This document shows, piece by piece, positions 1-12,588 of a DNA stretch of 64,000 bases; position 1 is the first letter of the stretch, and every line of letters begins with the position of its first letter. The stretch covers positions 186,001 to 250,000 of the forward strand of contig JANFAH010000002.1 of the NCBI GenBank assembly GCA_024663395.1, in the 5' to 3' direction. A model generated the notes under the pieces. It saw nothing but the letters and a program-made list of their open reading frames with translations. It had not been told where the DNA came from and did not search any database. Source of the stretch: Pisolithus tinctorius. Its lineage: Eukaryota; Basidiomycota; Agaricomycetes; Boletales; Pisolithaceae. The position numbers were made by a program, and so were the translations under genes.

Positions 1-2451
1 ACGGACTACGCGTGCCGCTCGGCATACACTCGTGTCCGTGGTGTCGTAGTACCTCTTCGCTCCTTCGCAGCATGATATTCACATCACTAGACGGGCTCTG
101 CTGTGGCGCCTTGTCCTGGGACGATCCAACTGAAGATGTGTCGAGCGGTGAGGATGCCTGGGAAGTCGTACGATGTGGTGGCGATCGCCAATACTTCATT
201 GAGGACAAAGAGAACCGGTGTCGTGTACGCCCCTCTACAGGCGAAGGCATAACAACATTCGTTCCTTCGCTGTTCCGACTCGAAGAGGGCCGGGTACATG
301 GTGCGTCATGCACCTCCCTCGGAGGCACGAATGCATCTGAACCACATCGCGAGGTCAGCCGCGAGGAGCTTGGGTCTGAAGGACGCGGTGGAGGTCTGAT
401 TTTTAACGAGGACTTTATCTTCTTCTCCATCGGTCCTTGGTGCCCGTGTGCAATGTTCGGTGTGGAATCATTTCGGAGAGCGGTGGAATGAATGGCAACA
501 CGGCGTTTACTTTTCACGCGACCCTCCTGTGTAACGGTACGCATACTTGCAGGTTTTGGCTGCATAAAAGTAATGGCAGGGGATGAGTTTACACCAAATT
601 GGTTCTCGTCATCGACGTCACGACGACGAGGTCGAGAAGGCGGAAGGCGTTTGGGACGAACATTACGGAGAATCGAGGTTATCCTATGCGTGATATGTTT
701 GTGCCACCCCCAACTGAATCGCACGGTCGTCATGGCCTTCTCTGTCTCCTTATCAGTGACCATGACGATATCAGTCTTGCTATGTGAGGTTTGGCGAAGC
801 CACTCCTCGGGCTCTGGAATATCCGAAAGGAACCAGGGATAGCGCTGGCAGGAAGGCAAGCAGCGGCCAGGTCAATGGAGCGATGGGGATAACAAGCGAA
901 ACGGACGTGCTCACCTTGGCTTCGCCCAGCGTAATGCGTTTACTAACGTCCTTCTGCAAGAACCGGTCGAGAAGATGCATCACCGCGTATCCCCGAGATT
1001 TCGGATCGGGACGTCGACCTCCCGTAGGGATAGCGTCGCAACCCATCGTTTCGTCAGGTTCCCAGTCATTGTTACAAATTATGTTGTATAGCACGTATTC
1101 GCTCGAATCAGCCGCTCGGAAGGGGATGTGGCCAAACAAAAGGCAATACAGTGTGACGCCTAATGCCCAGACGTCGATTGCTTTGGTGATAGGCTGACGA
1201 CGTGAAGCAGCAGAGGCACGGATCGTAGTCGTCGAATTGACAGGAGTACCACTTCGGGATGACAGTAGTGTGTTGCCCGTCGCGGATGCAGACATGGATG
1301 GAAATGGTTCTGTGCTCGTATACTCGGCAATGACCTCGGGTGCCAGAAAAGGGGGTGTACCTGCACGTTTGGATAAGTCTGAATCGTCGAGTAGGATAGG
1401 GTCATTAGGATCATCCAGAGCAACCTGTCCACGGCCCGCCGCTGCGAGGCGTTGGGCGTAGGAGAAATGAGACACGCCGAAATCTGTAATCTTGACCATC
1501 TGACGGTCTGCTGTCCAGAGGAGGTTGGCTGGCTTGATGTCACGGTGTATGATACCTTGATAATGCACTGAACAAAACGGAACCAGCGAATGAGCAAGGT
1601 CAGAGGGTGAATAAATCGGAGGATCATAACTAATCGACGCACAGTACTCGAGACCGAGAATAACATCACGACAGATGCGTCTGCATTGGTCTACTGTCAG
1701 TACGGGTTGGTTTCGTTCGTTCCGCCATTTGATTTCTCCGCCGCTGAGGTACTCCATAACTGCATAGGTGGTGGTAGTGAGCAGGCGGTTCCACAGATCA
1801 ACCTCGAACATCATATCCCTCCTTCGACGATTCCCAAACCAATCATGCTCAGAGGGGCGTTGTAGGGGAAGAGTCGTGCAAGAAGGAAAGGGGAGGTGTT
1901 CGGCGACTGACATGAAAAGAAGTCATGCTTACCCATGTATATCCGCTCGTTAAGCTTGTCGTCGATGACCTCCAGGAGACGGACAATATGGCCGTGGCGA
2001 CATTTCTTCATGATGGCAATTTCCTTGCGAATCTTTTGCTCGAGACTACTGAGTTTGTCGGTGAGAGGTGTATGAGATGACGCAGGGAGATTTCTCCTGC
2101 GAAGAAGATTCAGTTTTTCTGCGCGAGGATTGACACGCTTGACAGCTTTGATTGCCTAGAGAACAAGAAGGGACGATACAATACAGCCGGGGTATGAGTA
2201 CGACAAGGAGATGTGAAATGCAAGAGACCTACGACTTCGCGGCGGTCGTTGTTCAAGTCCCAACACACCCATACTTCACCGTGTTGACCTTTTCCGACCC
2301 GGTGACTTCGTAGATACTGGTTGACAATGGGACGTCTGTCGTCGCTGTAGCGGAATCGGAGCTCTTCTGTGACGCGCACGTTTCCCGGAGGATCGAAAGG
2401 GAGACCTGACGGATCGCTAGTGAGGCCACTGTCAGCTACGCTGGCGGCCAT
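1..2451 (-). CDS. CaMKK / SNF1-activating kinase-like Ser/Thr protein kinase (3' end beyond window)
   Basis: Five exons can be joined: 2451-2233, 2155-1933, 1759-1643, 1567-915 and 844 to beyond position 1. All four introns are GT..AG and each junction restores a kinase motif. In order the protein shows the glycine loop GKGQHGEV (residues 53-60), the ATP lysine in VAIKAVKR, the hinge IYMVMEYLSGGEIKW, the catalytic loop IIHRDIKPANLL, DFG in ITDFGVSHFS, the APE motif in AGTPPFLAPEV, and DVWALGVTLYCLLFG. The hinge with GGEIKW and the RYPWFLSD end of the kinase fold fit the calcium/calmodulin-dependent kinase kinase branch (yeast Sak1/Tos3/Elm1, S. pombe Ssp1), which activates AMPK/Snf1. By inference it does this here. 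A long basic, Ser/Pro-rich tail stays open to the window edge. The start is the ATG before the kinase fold; an earlier in-frame ATG at 2643 is less likely. The exact paralogue cannot be decided. Confidence 0.9.
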
Positions 2452-4750
2452 GTTTGAATTGGATACATGAAGTCGTCGACAAAAAAACGGGACCGTATAC
2501 GAGTTGCAGGCAAAGTGTAATGCCAGGACAGTAGTAGTAAGTAGGTCACAGTATCTTAGCCGACAAAAAAGGCAACCAGCCACGACCCTGGACACTCCCG
2601 GACTGGATCTCAGATTCACAAACACCTCAGCGAGGACAAACACATTTATCCTCTTCCTTCACATCCTTCATTACCTGTAAAAGTATGACAGTTGAGCGTC
2701 TATCAAAAGAGGGCCCACAAGTGCGCCAAACACAGGGTGATACCGCTCGCTTCGCTTCGCGAAACGAAACGAAAAGAAGAGAAAGGGGGTCTCTTCGCAG
2801 GGGACTCATCCCTTTCTAGGGTTGTTTCACGTCCAGTAGGACGTCCTTGTGAGCAGGTGTGAAATGACACCCACGGAATCAACATGCCGTCCGCATCCCT
2901 GCCCAAAGTAAAAAGCAGTAGTTAATGTACATCCTCGAATGCGAGTCAAAGCGAGACAACTCTCTGCAGTGCGTGGACAGATAAGGCCAGCGAGTTGCTA
3001 CTAATCCGCGGATTAGTTGAATCGCTTGGCCTACCCTCGCCCCTCGAATCTCCAACCAATCACCGCACCCGAGGACATTGTCCAATATACTCGCGAACAC
3101 GAAGCCAGGAGGGTACCATTTGTCAAGAGTAGTAGATACCCACCTTCCAGGTTATCTTGCCGCATTTGTCACATTGGACTTGGAAGCACGCATTCACCAG
3201 AACGCCAACGTCCGAGGTAGTAGACATCTTGGTTGGATCTATTACAGTACCAACCATGGTCGGAAAGCGACGGGACCCAATCAGTGACGAAAAGAGTTAG
3301 CGCTGAGAGAATATGCAAGCACTTATGTATGTATGTGGCACGACACAACGACGAGGGTGAGGATCAGCTATCGCTATCGATAAAAAGGGCCTTATATCTC
3401 GGCAGCAGAAAAACACTCTCTTATCTGATAGCCGCTCTCACGTGATCCAGACTTGCAAATTGGTGATTAGGATTCTATGATTCGACGTTCAACCCCTGCT
3501 TGTAAGTACTGTATGGGAAAGACTGACCCGATGATCGTAGAATCCAAATGCAGCTCTGCGTTAATTCAGACCCTCCTGCAGGAATCAGTACTGCCACGTC
3601 ACAGTATAAACCCTTATACACAGGTTTATTGCGCCCCCATTCCGGGCCTAGTGGGTGGCGCATCAATGCCAATACATCATCCATCATGCACTGCCGAAGA
3701 TTCTTCTGTTCCCCTCGAAGGCGTGATTTCAAAAACCTTGCCTCGATTCTCTCAGCCTCAGTTCTAGAGCTCCGTCGCCCATCGTTATCTAGGACTTACC
3801 GCGACGTCGGCACGCGTCGTACGGCAAGAACGTCACAGCATGATAAGTGTAAACCTGTGCAGTCCCAGGTGGAACAGAGGGGACACCGTTCTAGGCCAAG
3901 TACCGGGAAACCTATACTCCACCGCAGCCCCTAAGGTTCATCCAGTTCCTACTCACTGGCTCGTAATTTGGTAACGAACCCAAAATTACACTCGATCATT
4001 ATTTCGGAAGCTGGAATCTGCTCCAAGCTTGTCGAAAGGTTGAGATGCCCTTCATGAGCGCTGGCCGTGCAATTGGGTGCGGCCGCAAGACGACATACCG
4101 ATCTCGATGGTCGCTGCAAATTCAGAGAGGACTGGATTCCCTGTGGATTCAGTCCCAACCAAGGCTACATTAATTGAAGCTAATTAGTCAGGAAGCCAAG
4201 TTTGTCCGATTTGACCACAGAGACGGCGATGTATTCTGCCTCGTCACCTGGCACTGGATTTAGCTGGGAAAGACAGAACCAGGATGAGGAAGTAAACCTT
4301 GAAATGAATCTACGTTGAATACTTTGTCTTCATGACATAGGTTAGCCGTTTTCAGCTCGTGTTCAATGAGAGCGCGTTAGGCTATACTGACCATTTATTT
4401 CCCTAGGGATTACCCAAGTACCAAATCGCAAAACCGTGGCCAATGGCGGACTGATGGATGGCCCGAGCGAGGGTCAGCGGCTTAGAGCGACAAACCAACC
4501 TCACGAGGTCAGTACGTTGGCCACCTCTTGAGTGTCTTAACAAGGTCATGTACATACATAGTATATTTCCAACTGAACCGGGGACGAACTCGTATGTATG
4601 TGAAATACATCACAGCCATCCCGTGTCACAGGACGTCCATTCTAAGTGTGTCTGTGGTTACCAATACCGATTATACTTGCTATTTGCCTTGTCAAAGGAC
4701 GAGAGGGGTCGAGGTAAGTGGGGTCGTTAGTCCCGGCCGATCCCCACCCT
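2452..4750. other. Intergenic, no supported gene
   Basis: This 2.3 kb lies between the kinase start and the transporter stop. Short ORFs occur on both strands, but none shows a recognisable domain, a convincing splice structure or a codon pattern like the neighbours. The kinase promoter must lie near 2452-2900. Small inverted repeats such as the ctaatccgcggattag palindrome near 3000 are visible, but no element ends could be defined. Confidence 0.6.
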
Positions 4751-7700
4751 TCACCGTTTCTCCTTGACAAAGAAATGGAGCATGAAATAGCTCGCTGCTG
4801 TAAGCGTCACGAAGAAGATGGCCAAAAGAGAAATGTTGGGCCACCAAAACGACTAACCGCAAGGTCAGCTTGATCAAGACGATCAGTGAAGCAAGTGAAA
4901 ATACGCACCTGCGCTCGAAGTCCGAATATCGACAAAATAGTGGCAGCTGGAACATCCAATTCGACACCATACTATCAGCAGTAGCAACAGCCAATCAGAA
5001 TCAAGTATGCGATGAACAACTGGGATGTGCGGTAGCGACGCACCTTGATCTCCTTGAGTTGCAAATACCGCAACTCGTTCACGGCGAGTGCCTCAAAGGC
5101 GGCGTGGAAGAATGAAATAGTGTGAAGCCACTGAAGGGCTGGGGTTACTGTCTCACGGTTGACGAGGAGACCCGTAAACAACAGACTAATGCAGCATCAT
5201 CAAGACGTCAGGACGACACTTAGGTCAGGAATGGGGAAGGATGATCTCACTTGAATAACATGATGAGTGTTCCCACGAGACTACCCACGCTCGTACTTTC
5301 GAAAGAAATGGATAGCAACAATATCACGCTCGCCGTGGTTAGGTTGAACAAGACAAGTGTCAGCATAAACTTCCAAAACGCCGGAACGGTAGGCACCAAG
5401 CCCACTAGGCCGTAGATGATACCACCGTACACTAGCGGAGGTACAAGTCGCAGCGGAAGTATATCAAAGAGGACCTGGAACAGATTTATTTTCAACAGAA
5501 AGCGACAACCAAGTCGAACTAACCTTTGAGGCAAAGTAAGTAAATGTCGAATAATACCCGTTAGCACTGTGCGTGCGTTCCATGAACTTCAGTATCCTCC
5601 ACATTCGAACCACCTTCGATGGAACACTTACCGCTCTCGCATGAACAAAATCCTCTCATTCGCAAAGAGACCGAGGCTCGAGAGACACGAGAATCCAAAT
5701 AGTGCAAGGGTGAAGAAGAATATGCCAAGGCGATTTTGGAATCCTGCGATGTCACTGGTAACGTTGTGAAAGAAAAGACCACATATAACTGTCGCAGCGC
5801 GACGATCGTCAAAACGTCAGCCCAACGTCGACAACAATAGGTAGAAACGAGAGCAGTGACAAAAAAGTCATGACTTACGCGCAAGTGCGACGCTGCTCGC
5901 ATAATGAGCCGTCAACAGCGCAGGATCGCGGTACAAATTCTTGAATGCTCTTCCACTTAATATCCTAAACTGCGTTCCCCAGCTCGCGCGCTGTCGTCCG
6001 CGTAACATGCTAGTCTCTGCCGCCACATCCCGCATTTCATGCATATTCGTCCGCAATCCCGAAGCGTTAATTGTGCCATTCGAGGGTACTTCATTGGAGA
6101 ATCCATGCACCCGATAAACATCGTCAAACTCAGCACGCATAGCTTTTGCTGTTGAGCTAGCTTCGTATAACGCCACCAAATCAGCAAGTTTGTCGGGTAC
6201 ATTAGCGCCAGTACCCTCATCACGAGCGCGCCGCACGGCATCGAACATTTGCGATGTCTTCCGTCGAATTGCTGAGGATATGGACAGCCGACGCGAGTTC
6301 TGCGATGCGGGCGAAACGCGCGTCTGAAGCTCCGTTTCGTCAGCATCAGAAGCGGACAGCAAGGCACGCTCTTCATCGACAAAAGTTTCCTCGATGTGAG
6401 AGGGGGTAGCAGAATTCGAAGGTGTCTCGATGCAAGCATTCACTGTCAAGTCGACTATGTCCGAAGGTTAGCACATATAGCAAAATTAATCCATCATGGA
6501 CAAAATCACAACACTCACTCAAATAATCCGCCATATTGAATCCGACAGGACACTCCTTCCCAATGCTCCCTAGCCATTCTCCTACGCCTTGTTTCTCATT
6601 CGTACGTCCTACCAATTGTTCGTCTTCACCAGCTCCGAGACCATCCGTACGAGTACCATGCATGGGTCCAGACCATACACAACGCCCTCGTGCCAAGAGG
6701 ATCAATTCATCGAATAATGCCACGATGCCACTGCGTGGTTGGTGGATCGTGAGGACGACTGTGCGGTTGTACGTGCGTGCAAGATTGGTCAACGCCTCGA
6801 TGACAGATTGCGCATTGTAGGCGTCAAGGCCTCCAAAATAGTTAGAACGCGACAGAAACGATCTTCATGACACCCGAAACTTACCACTGGTGGGTTCATC
6901 CAAGAACAATATAGAAGGACTGGTAACAAGTTCACAAGCAATAGACACACGTCGTTTCTCTCCACCCGAAATCGAACGTTTGCCTAAAGTAGCAATGCAA
7001 AGATGTCAACTCGCGACCCAACACCCTAAAACAGAGTACACTCACCACTACCACCTATTCTCTTGCCTGCAATACCGGCAATGCCAAGCTCCTGAAGCGT
7101 CCCCATCACTCTCGCGACCTTCTCTTCCTCACTCATACTCCTAGGAAGACGTAACAGGGCAGAGTATAACACTGTTTCAAACACTGTGAGCGTGCCCATG
7201 AGCGTATCCTCTTGGTCCACGTAACCGCTGACACGACTCATCTCTCCGGGACTTACGGGACGTCCATTGAGCAGCACCATCCCGGATACGGTACCCTTTT
7301 TCGATCGATGAGCGAGGATATCGAGCAGGGAAGATTTACCGCTCCCGCTGGCCCCCATGATGGCCGTGAGAGAACCTGGCCGTGCAACACCATGCACGTC
7401 CTTCAGGATGACTTGACCATTAGGTATCGTGTAGGAGATCGAGGAAAAGTTAAGTGTGGCGGGGACATGCTCGGGATGAGAAGAGTCAGGGGGAAGGTGA
7501 ATCGGACCGCCGCCGAACGAATTAGGTCGTGTGTGACCAACATACCATAGACCTAATACCAAAACCGATGCAGGGCGTGTGCAAAAACGTTAACGACGAA
7601 ACACCATGAAAGGAGGCCGGACGCACCAGCAAGAGCGAGGACAAAAATCAAACCTGCACCTGCGCTGCTCAATGCTACCCATTTCGTATTGTCAGGTTTC

Positions 7701-9059
7701 GTCGGCCGCTAGTGAATGTGAGCACTGAACCAGACGCTAGCCGCAGTGAATGTACCTGATAACCGGGCACTTGTGAATAATGAAGACATTCACCGCCCTC
7801 ACAATTCAGTGTGATATAAGCATCTCCGAAGATATCGTTGATAAGCTGATTCATTGCGGGCTCCTCGAAGCGACAGCTGTCACCCGTCTTGCAACTGAAC
7901 TTGGCAGGACCGCGGATCTCCTCGACAAGGAAATCAGAAATATCTGCACGAAACGGCTGGTCAGATCTTGTTAGAATGGAGGGGATTAAGTTACTCACCG
8001 ACACTACCATCCTCTCCGCACAAGAATCTGCCAGGTATACATTTGCACTTGATATGTTCACATGCATACGTGATGGTATCTGCATCATATCCAGCTTTCT
8101 TCTGAGATGTGCAGGCATCGAGAGCGCAGTAGAAAGATTCCTGTTGTGCGGTCCAAAATTGAAAGGAACAGGTGGACGTTGCGTTGTCACAGCTGAATGT
8201 CACCTGCGGGGGTCTACCAGGGAGCATGTCGAGAATCTTCCGATCTGAGAACGGTTCCAATATGCCAGGATAAGAAAGAAGAGACAACATACTAGTGATA
8301 TCACACATCTGGTGATTGTTGAATACCGTCTCTCCACCCTTGTAACATGTCATATTGACAGCCGTTCCATCGTCCACCTCGGCGCGAATGCCTCCGGAGA
8401 GAGGGAACCCAGCGCATGCAGCATCGGTCTTGCACACTGAATGAATGACGTAAGACAAACGCAGAACGGTGTGTAGGGAGTGTACGAAATATACCGTTAC
8501 AGTTGATTCCTCCCCAGCCATCCTTACACTCGCAAGGCTCATCGCCTCTCAATATTCTGTGGTCACCGTCCGCTAAGGAATCGCACTCTGAGGTGGACAC
8601 GTCATTAATGGTAAGGCGCTTGGCCAGGTCGAGAGGTGAAGGGGCTACGCACGAGGGACTAGGCAGTCAATGCCTCCCCACCCAGGTGGACACTTGCATT
8701 GCCCATCGTATTCGTTGCAGATACCGAACTGCCCGCACGTAAAAGCGGGCAAAAGACAGTTGAAGCACGGTGGACATTTGTCTAGTAAAGGGTCAGTCAG
8801 ACGCTCGAGCTCGGACGACGAGGACGCGAAAGCTACCTTTCGAGTCTGAGAATGTAGTGGACTGACAGAGACGTTTATCAGGTTATTCCGCGACGTCGTA
8901 GAGCATGCAAGTACACACCGATAGATCATAAAGAGACAGAGCGGGGGTTGGTGTACTGGCGCGCCACGTAACATTTCCCGTGCGAGCTGAGACCGTAGTT
9001 GAGAATGCTGAAATGAGCCATGTGGAGGCCAGGCTCGATATTATCGCCTTCTGTCGCAT
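4751..9059 (-). CDS. ADP1-like ABCG half-transporter with EGF-like N-terminal repeats
   Basis: A multi-exon gene. The start ATG at 9059 gives a hydrophobic signal-like N-terminus ([19 protein letters not shown]). A Cys-rich luminal/extracellular region follows, with two EGF-like modules ([12 protein letters not shown] and [12 protein letters not shown]). Next come a transmembrane segment ([12 protein letters not shown]), an ABC domain with Walker [10 protein letters not shown], signature SGGEKRRVS and Walker [13 protein letters not shown], a linker, and a C-terminal membrane domain with several hydrophobic helices ending HFFVKEKR. Joined exon borders include 8919/8861, 8837/8781, 8495/8436 and 7999/7943, each restoring frame. 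This order (EGF-like, one TM, ABC, TM domain) matches yeast Adp1, an ABCG/White-type half-transporter of about 1,050 residues that would work as a dimer. The substrate is unknown. A further 48-nt intron near 8290 is possible but not needed for frame. Confidence 0.88.
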
Positions 9060-9285
9060 GATGAAGCTACAAAATCGCTGAATGACCTCAGTGCTTGCGC
9101 TCCTCAACCGTCAACTATTAGTTACTAATGATGATTAGTAGGACGGGGGAGGGCATGTGACCACCTTCCATTTCGGGAAACCACGGCCGAAGTACATCCT
9201 ATTACTATTCCGTTACAGAAGCATTGCCAAAATACTACGGGATATCTACGTCGTCAGTCACTTGAACGTATACACATATTGACTT

Positions 9286-10137
9286 CTATGCTCCGTTCTT
9301 CACATCCTGCCAAGCCTGTCGCGACGAAATCGCTTTCCACCACCTTCAAACGACTCAGCAAGTGCGAGACAAACTGGAGAAGAAATCTCACCTTGCCACA
9401 TTCGGTCTGTTCTCGAGCACGTTATAACCAAGCTCCTCTATAGCGATCGTCCCATAGGGCAAGTGGAATAGATCAGCTAACGTAACGTCCTTGATTGCCC
9501 CAGTCAGACTTCTCATGTGGCGAGTATTTCACTATAAAAGACTCGCCTCCCCGGCCAAGTACGGCTGCTCTCCTAGGATGACCTCGTATGCATCCAATTT
9601 GGCGTTGAGATTATCCAGAAGCACCTTCACCTTGACCTCGTCCGTCTCCATACCTTGGTGTCTTTCCTTCGTAGTGAGGTAATAGTCTGAAGAGCACAGA
9701 TACCCTGACTCACTTCTTGATGATCTTCTCAAAGGCAAGACCAGAGGCGAAGGGATAGAAATTGAACGCTTCGATCGACGCCGCCTGTTCGAATAGAGCC
9801 TCCCCCTTGGCATCCTTGGGGATGAGAGTAGGTGTACCTTGCCCTTCATATTTCTTTGCAAGGTATCGGCAGATCGCTCGAGATTCATACAATATGAAGC
9901 CATCATCATCCTGTCTTGAGGAGCTCAATGACTCTCGCTATGATAATCGCAGCGACAAACACCAACGATATAAGGAACCTGACCGAAGGGCTGGAACTGC
10001 TTGAATGCAGGTGTTTTGTGCTCGCCCTTGTATACTGCTACGGGTACGAGCTCGTATTGTATTTCCTTTTCATTGCAAACCTCAGCGACGAGCCTGACGG
10101 TGGGAGCGATGGCGTGACCGTAGATTTTGATGACCAT
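9286..10137 (-). CDS. Glutathione S-transferase (phi-like fungal GST)
   Basis: Exons are joined from MVIKIYGHAIAPTVRLV at 10137. The thioredoxin-like N-domain contains the cis-Pro segment FGQVPYI followed by DDDGFILYESRAICRYL, where the E-S pair contacts the gamma-glutamyl part of glutathione. The helical C-domain includes VTLADLFHLPYG and ends RWWKAISSRQAWQDVKNGA-stop (TAG at 9286-9288). The family conjugates glutathione to electrophiles in the cytosol. The layout resembles phi-class enzymes. The usual N-terminal catalytic Ser is not obvious; Thr13 lies near that place. One intron appears to use a GC donor (gcgagt at 9546-9541, acceptor before 9489), and the first uses a weak gttggt donor. 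The gene lies tail-to-head with the ABC transporter, 227 bp away. Confidence 0.88.
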
Positions 10138-10579
10138 GGTGGCGGATAGAAGGCAACTATCTGTTGTACATAAACCCCCACGTCCCCCCCCCCCTTTTAA
10201 TGCTTTTGTTGAGTCATCGAGTAATCGATAAGGTAAAGTTCACTGCGGGTTATGGTCGGTGATATGGGTTATTGCGGGCACGATCAAGCCTGCACTATAT
10301 AATATGGTGCGCGTCACCTACCTGTTTTGTGCAAGCTAAGGGTCTGGTAAGTACCGATCAGTAGACAGACTAGAAGACAGGGCCGTCGGGGACGGCAGGC
10401 ACCTTGTTTACGGATGCCGACATAGATCCCCATAATTTACATGGATCGCGAGATTTCAATGTCTAAAGATCATATACCGCTCATTGCTCCGCTGTCAACT
10501 TCCCTGTCTCCGCAGCATCTCCGCATCCTCGTTCGCAAGTACACAGCGCAGCAGAGCATTGGCATTACATGCCTACAAT
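10138..10579. promoter_or_regulatory. Upstream region of the GST gene
   Basis: The 442 bp between the GST start and the next ORF hold a C-homopolymer tract near 10183-10195 and an AT-rich TATA-like stretch (ctatataatat) near 10295. No coding signal was seen. The regulatory role is inferred from position only. Confidence 0.35.
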
Positions 10580-11045
10580 TCATTGCCACCATGATTTGAA
10601 TCGGACTTTGTTTTCGGGAGGATCGCGGTTGCCGAAAAATGCGCGACGAATTTCGGGGTGCAGTGACCTTGTAAACTTGTAAACAAGGTGATTCTCAAGT
10701 AACTGAGTCAAATATGAGTGAGAAAAATTGGTCAAATTGGCGGTAGGATCATCAAGTATACGAGCTACTGCCTCTGGAACACGTCTGTGGCTGTTATACT
10801 TTGTAGAACTAAACTCCCCGACCTGATTTGGGGCTTCTTTCGCCATCAATCCTGACCTGTATGCTCGCCTCGACCCCGGCTTGAAGAAGATCGAGATTCC
10901 TCTCCAATTCATCCCCTTTCAACTCTGAGAGCGAGCTGGAACGACTTGAGTCGAAGGCTTCATAGTCACTGTCCGATGCATCACGTGTGAGATCGACCCC
11001 ACCAGTGCACTCACAGTCGGAACTGGAGGTGAGATCAAGCACCAT
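10580..11045 (-). pseudogene. Unrecognised short protein gene, reading frame broken or with an unplaced intron
   Basis: Two overlapping minus-strand frames seem to belong together. The N-terminal frame (11045-10809) begins MVLDLTSSSDCECTGG and is Ser/Asp-rich with SLSELKGDELERNL. The C-terminal frame (to 10580) reads VPEAVARILDDPTANL and ends VRFKSWWQ. The switch near 10830-10860 would need a 34-nt intron, which is too short, or a frameshift. I do not recognise the family. The ATG directly abuts a sequence block that is also found, inverted, before position 40024. Low-complexity acidic N-termini like this are common in repeated agaricomycete gene families, so a repeat-associated origin is possible. 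Confidence 0.4.
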
Positions 11046-11340
11046 CAGGAAATTAATCGATGTCTATCGTGCCTTTCACGTGCACGGATAGTCAAAAAAG
11101 TCCGGATAGTCGCCGGGACTATTTCTAGTAGATTCGATTTCTATTTTGACTATCCGTACTATTTTTCTGACTATCCGTACTATTTTTCTGACTATCCGTC
11201 TATTTTTCTGACTATTCATACCATTTCTGTCTGACTATCCGGTCTATTTTTGACTATTCATTGACTATCCACACTATTTTTTTTTTGACTATTTGTACTA
11301 TTTGTGACTTTCCAGACTTTTCGCGAGGGCGACTTTTTTG
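11043..11340. repeat. GACTATCCG-type short tandem repeats and left copy of shared block
   Basis: Degenerate repeats of about 20-24 bp, each a T-run plus GACTATCCGTACTATT, occupy about 11085-11330. At 11043-11056 the block CATCAGGAAATTAA precedes them, followed by a GTGC..GCACGGATAG inverted pair. The same 14-mer occurs in reverse orientation at 40013-40026 next to similar GACTAT repeats (39838-39990). Subterminal repeats of this kind are typical of CACTA-like DNA transposons. Confidence 0.6.
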
Positions 11341-11642
11341 ATAGCAGGCTTACGTAGTTCACAAATAATGCATCACGAGATCTCATTCATTTACCACAAA
11401 GCATAGTAGGAAAAAAAAATAAAATGAGCGTAGTAAGCGCTTGCATCTTGATTCAAGCGCAAGCGGGGATCGGACAGCGGAAAGAATGATTAAACGTTTA
11501 TGCTAACGGGCGTCCGAGTGATTGGGGGAGGGATGGGAGAGTATGTGATATATGAATGAAATATTCTGCGCCGCGCGATATAGGGGATTGCGATGAGGGG
11601 ACATCCAGCCAAGTCCGTCCTGTCAACTGGTCAGCAAGATGC
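11341..11642. other. Spacer with no supported gene
   Basis: AT-rich sequence including an A run near 11410-11420. It lies downstream of the stop codon of the companion gene (minus strand). Nothing further was recognised. Confidence 0.4.
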
Positions 11643-11887
11643 TCATAGCGTACACAAAATCTCACAGATGCTTTGACGTAAATCAGTATTAACAGCAAAA
11701 TAAAACTCATCCATCAGGTCACCTGGAGAACTGCCATCGTCCAACGTCTCCGTGGAGGGGATAACGAGGGTGTGAGCCATAGCAACGATCTCACTCATCG
11801 CAGCGTTATTGCGTTTGGAAATGGATGCATGATAGTCGCGAGTGCTGGTGCCCCAATTCTGCTCAGAGAACGCCAGTGCACTCGATG

Positions 11888-11892
11888 ACTCC
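11888..11892. repeat. Target-site duplication ACTCC, left copy (right copy 19952-19956)
   Basis: ACTCC directly precedes the 5' LTR and directly follows the 3' LTR. This is the 5-bp duplication usual for Ty3 integrases, and it defines the element ends exactly. Confidence 0.95.
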
Positions 11893-12588
11893 TGTTACGC
11901 CCGCTCAGGGGTCTCTTTCCTTTTTCGCCTATCCCCTCTAAACGGTATGTCACGTGTGTCACGTGCCTCGTCGCGTCGTTTGTCCTCGCCGTGGTCGTCC
12001 TCGGTCTTGAGGCTCGTGTAGCCTTCGGATCACCGGCGGTGGTGGTATTTCCAATACCAACTGATGCTGCGTACGCCGTCGTCACTTTGACTCGTAGCTG
12101 CGCCCGCAGCTGATGGACGTATATTTCATCTTTGTTTACTTCCTGACCCGTCCGTCTTTCTAACTCGTTTACGTTGCTTGTATGCTCCTTTCCTTCGCGT
12201 CGGTGCTGATGCCCCTCGCTGCGGACTGCATCCGCAGCCGGTTTGGCAGTGTCCGCAGCACCTGACTCATTTCTATTTCACCGTTTACTTGTTTACGAAT
12301 GACTGTGGATGTGTGTACGGTACAAACCCTCGACGGGTATATAAGTTAGACGTACTGTACCGTGTATCCTCAGTTTTTCGATTTCTTGCAATCTTCATCA
12401 TCTTTAACTCGTACCACTGCTTTATTCCCCGTCGCGACCTCAGAAGAACTCGCCAGTGGAATCAAGCCTTGCCGGAACTCGTTAATAACACGAAGACCAT
12501 AGGGGTTACGATAAGTTCGGCCCGTAGATCTACCTCGTGACATTCGTGCCTAGTCCATTTGATGAAGTCACTCGTTGCGAGCATAACA
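11893..12588 (+). repeat. 5' LTR of element 1
   Basis: It starts TGTTACGCCC and ends GCATAACA, so the ends are TGTTA..TAACA inverted. The 696 bp match 19256-19951 apart from two substitutions. It contains the TATA box at 12338-12344. Confidence 0.95.
12338..12384 (+). promoter_or_regulatory. LTR promoter: TATA box and inferred transcript start
   Basis: TATATAA lies at 12338-12344. About 34 nt downstream, the 13-mer AGTTTTTCGATTT (12372-12384) is the exact reverse complement of the 13 nt that follow the LTR. That fixes the probable RNA 5' end at 12372. The start site is an inference. Confidence 0.7.

Noticed and set aside
12..491. Plus-strand ORF of 159 codons at the window start
   Set aside because: It is antisense to the open C-terminal exon of the kinase, which continues in frame from an exon with clear kinase motifs.
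780..1913. A 377-codon minus-strand ORF taken as the whole kinase
   Set aside because: It reads through three introns. Splicing them out restores IYMVMEYL, LEYLHYQG and GEAKRYPWF, so the ORF is not the true gene model.
3477..3934. Overlapping plus-strand ORFs in the 2452-4750 gap
   Set aside because: No domain, no splice chain, and composition unlike neighbouring exons.
9113..9142. Inverted ATTAGT/ACTAAT motifs, also near 3000 and 25945
   Set aside because: Short, AT-rich and not associated with any defined element end or duplication.
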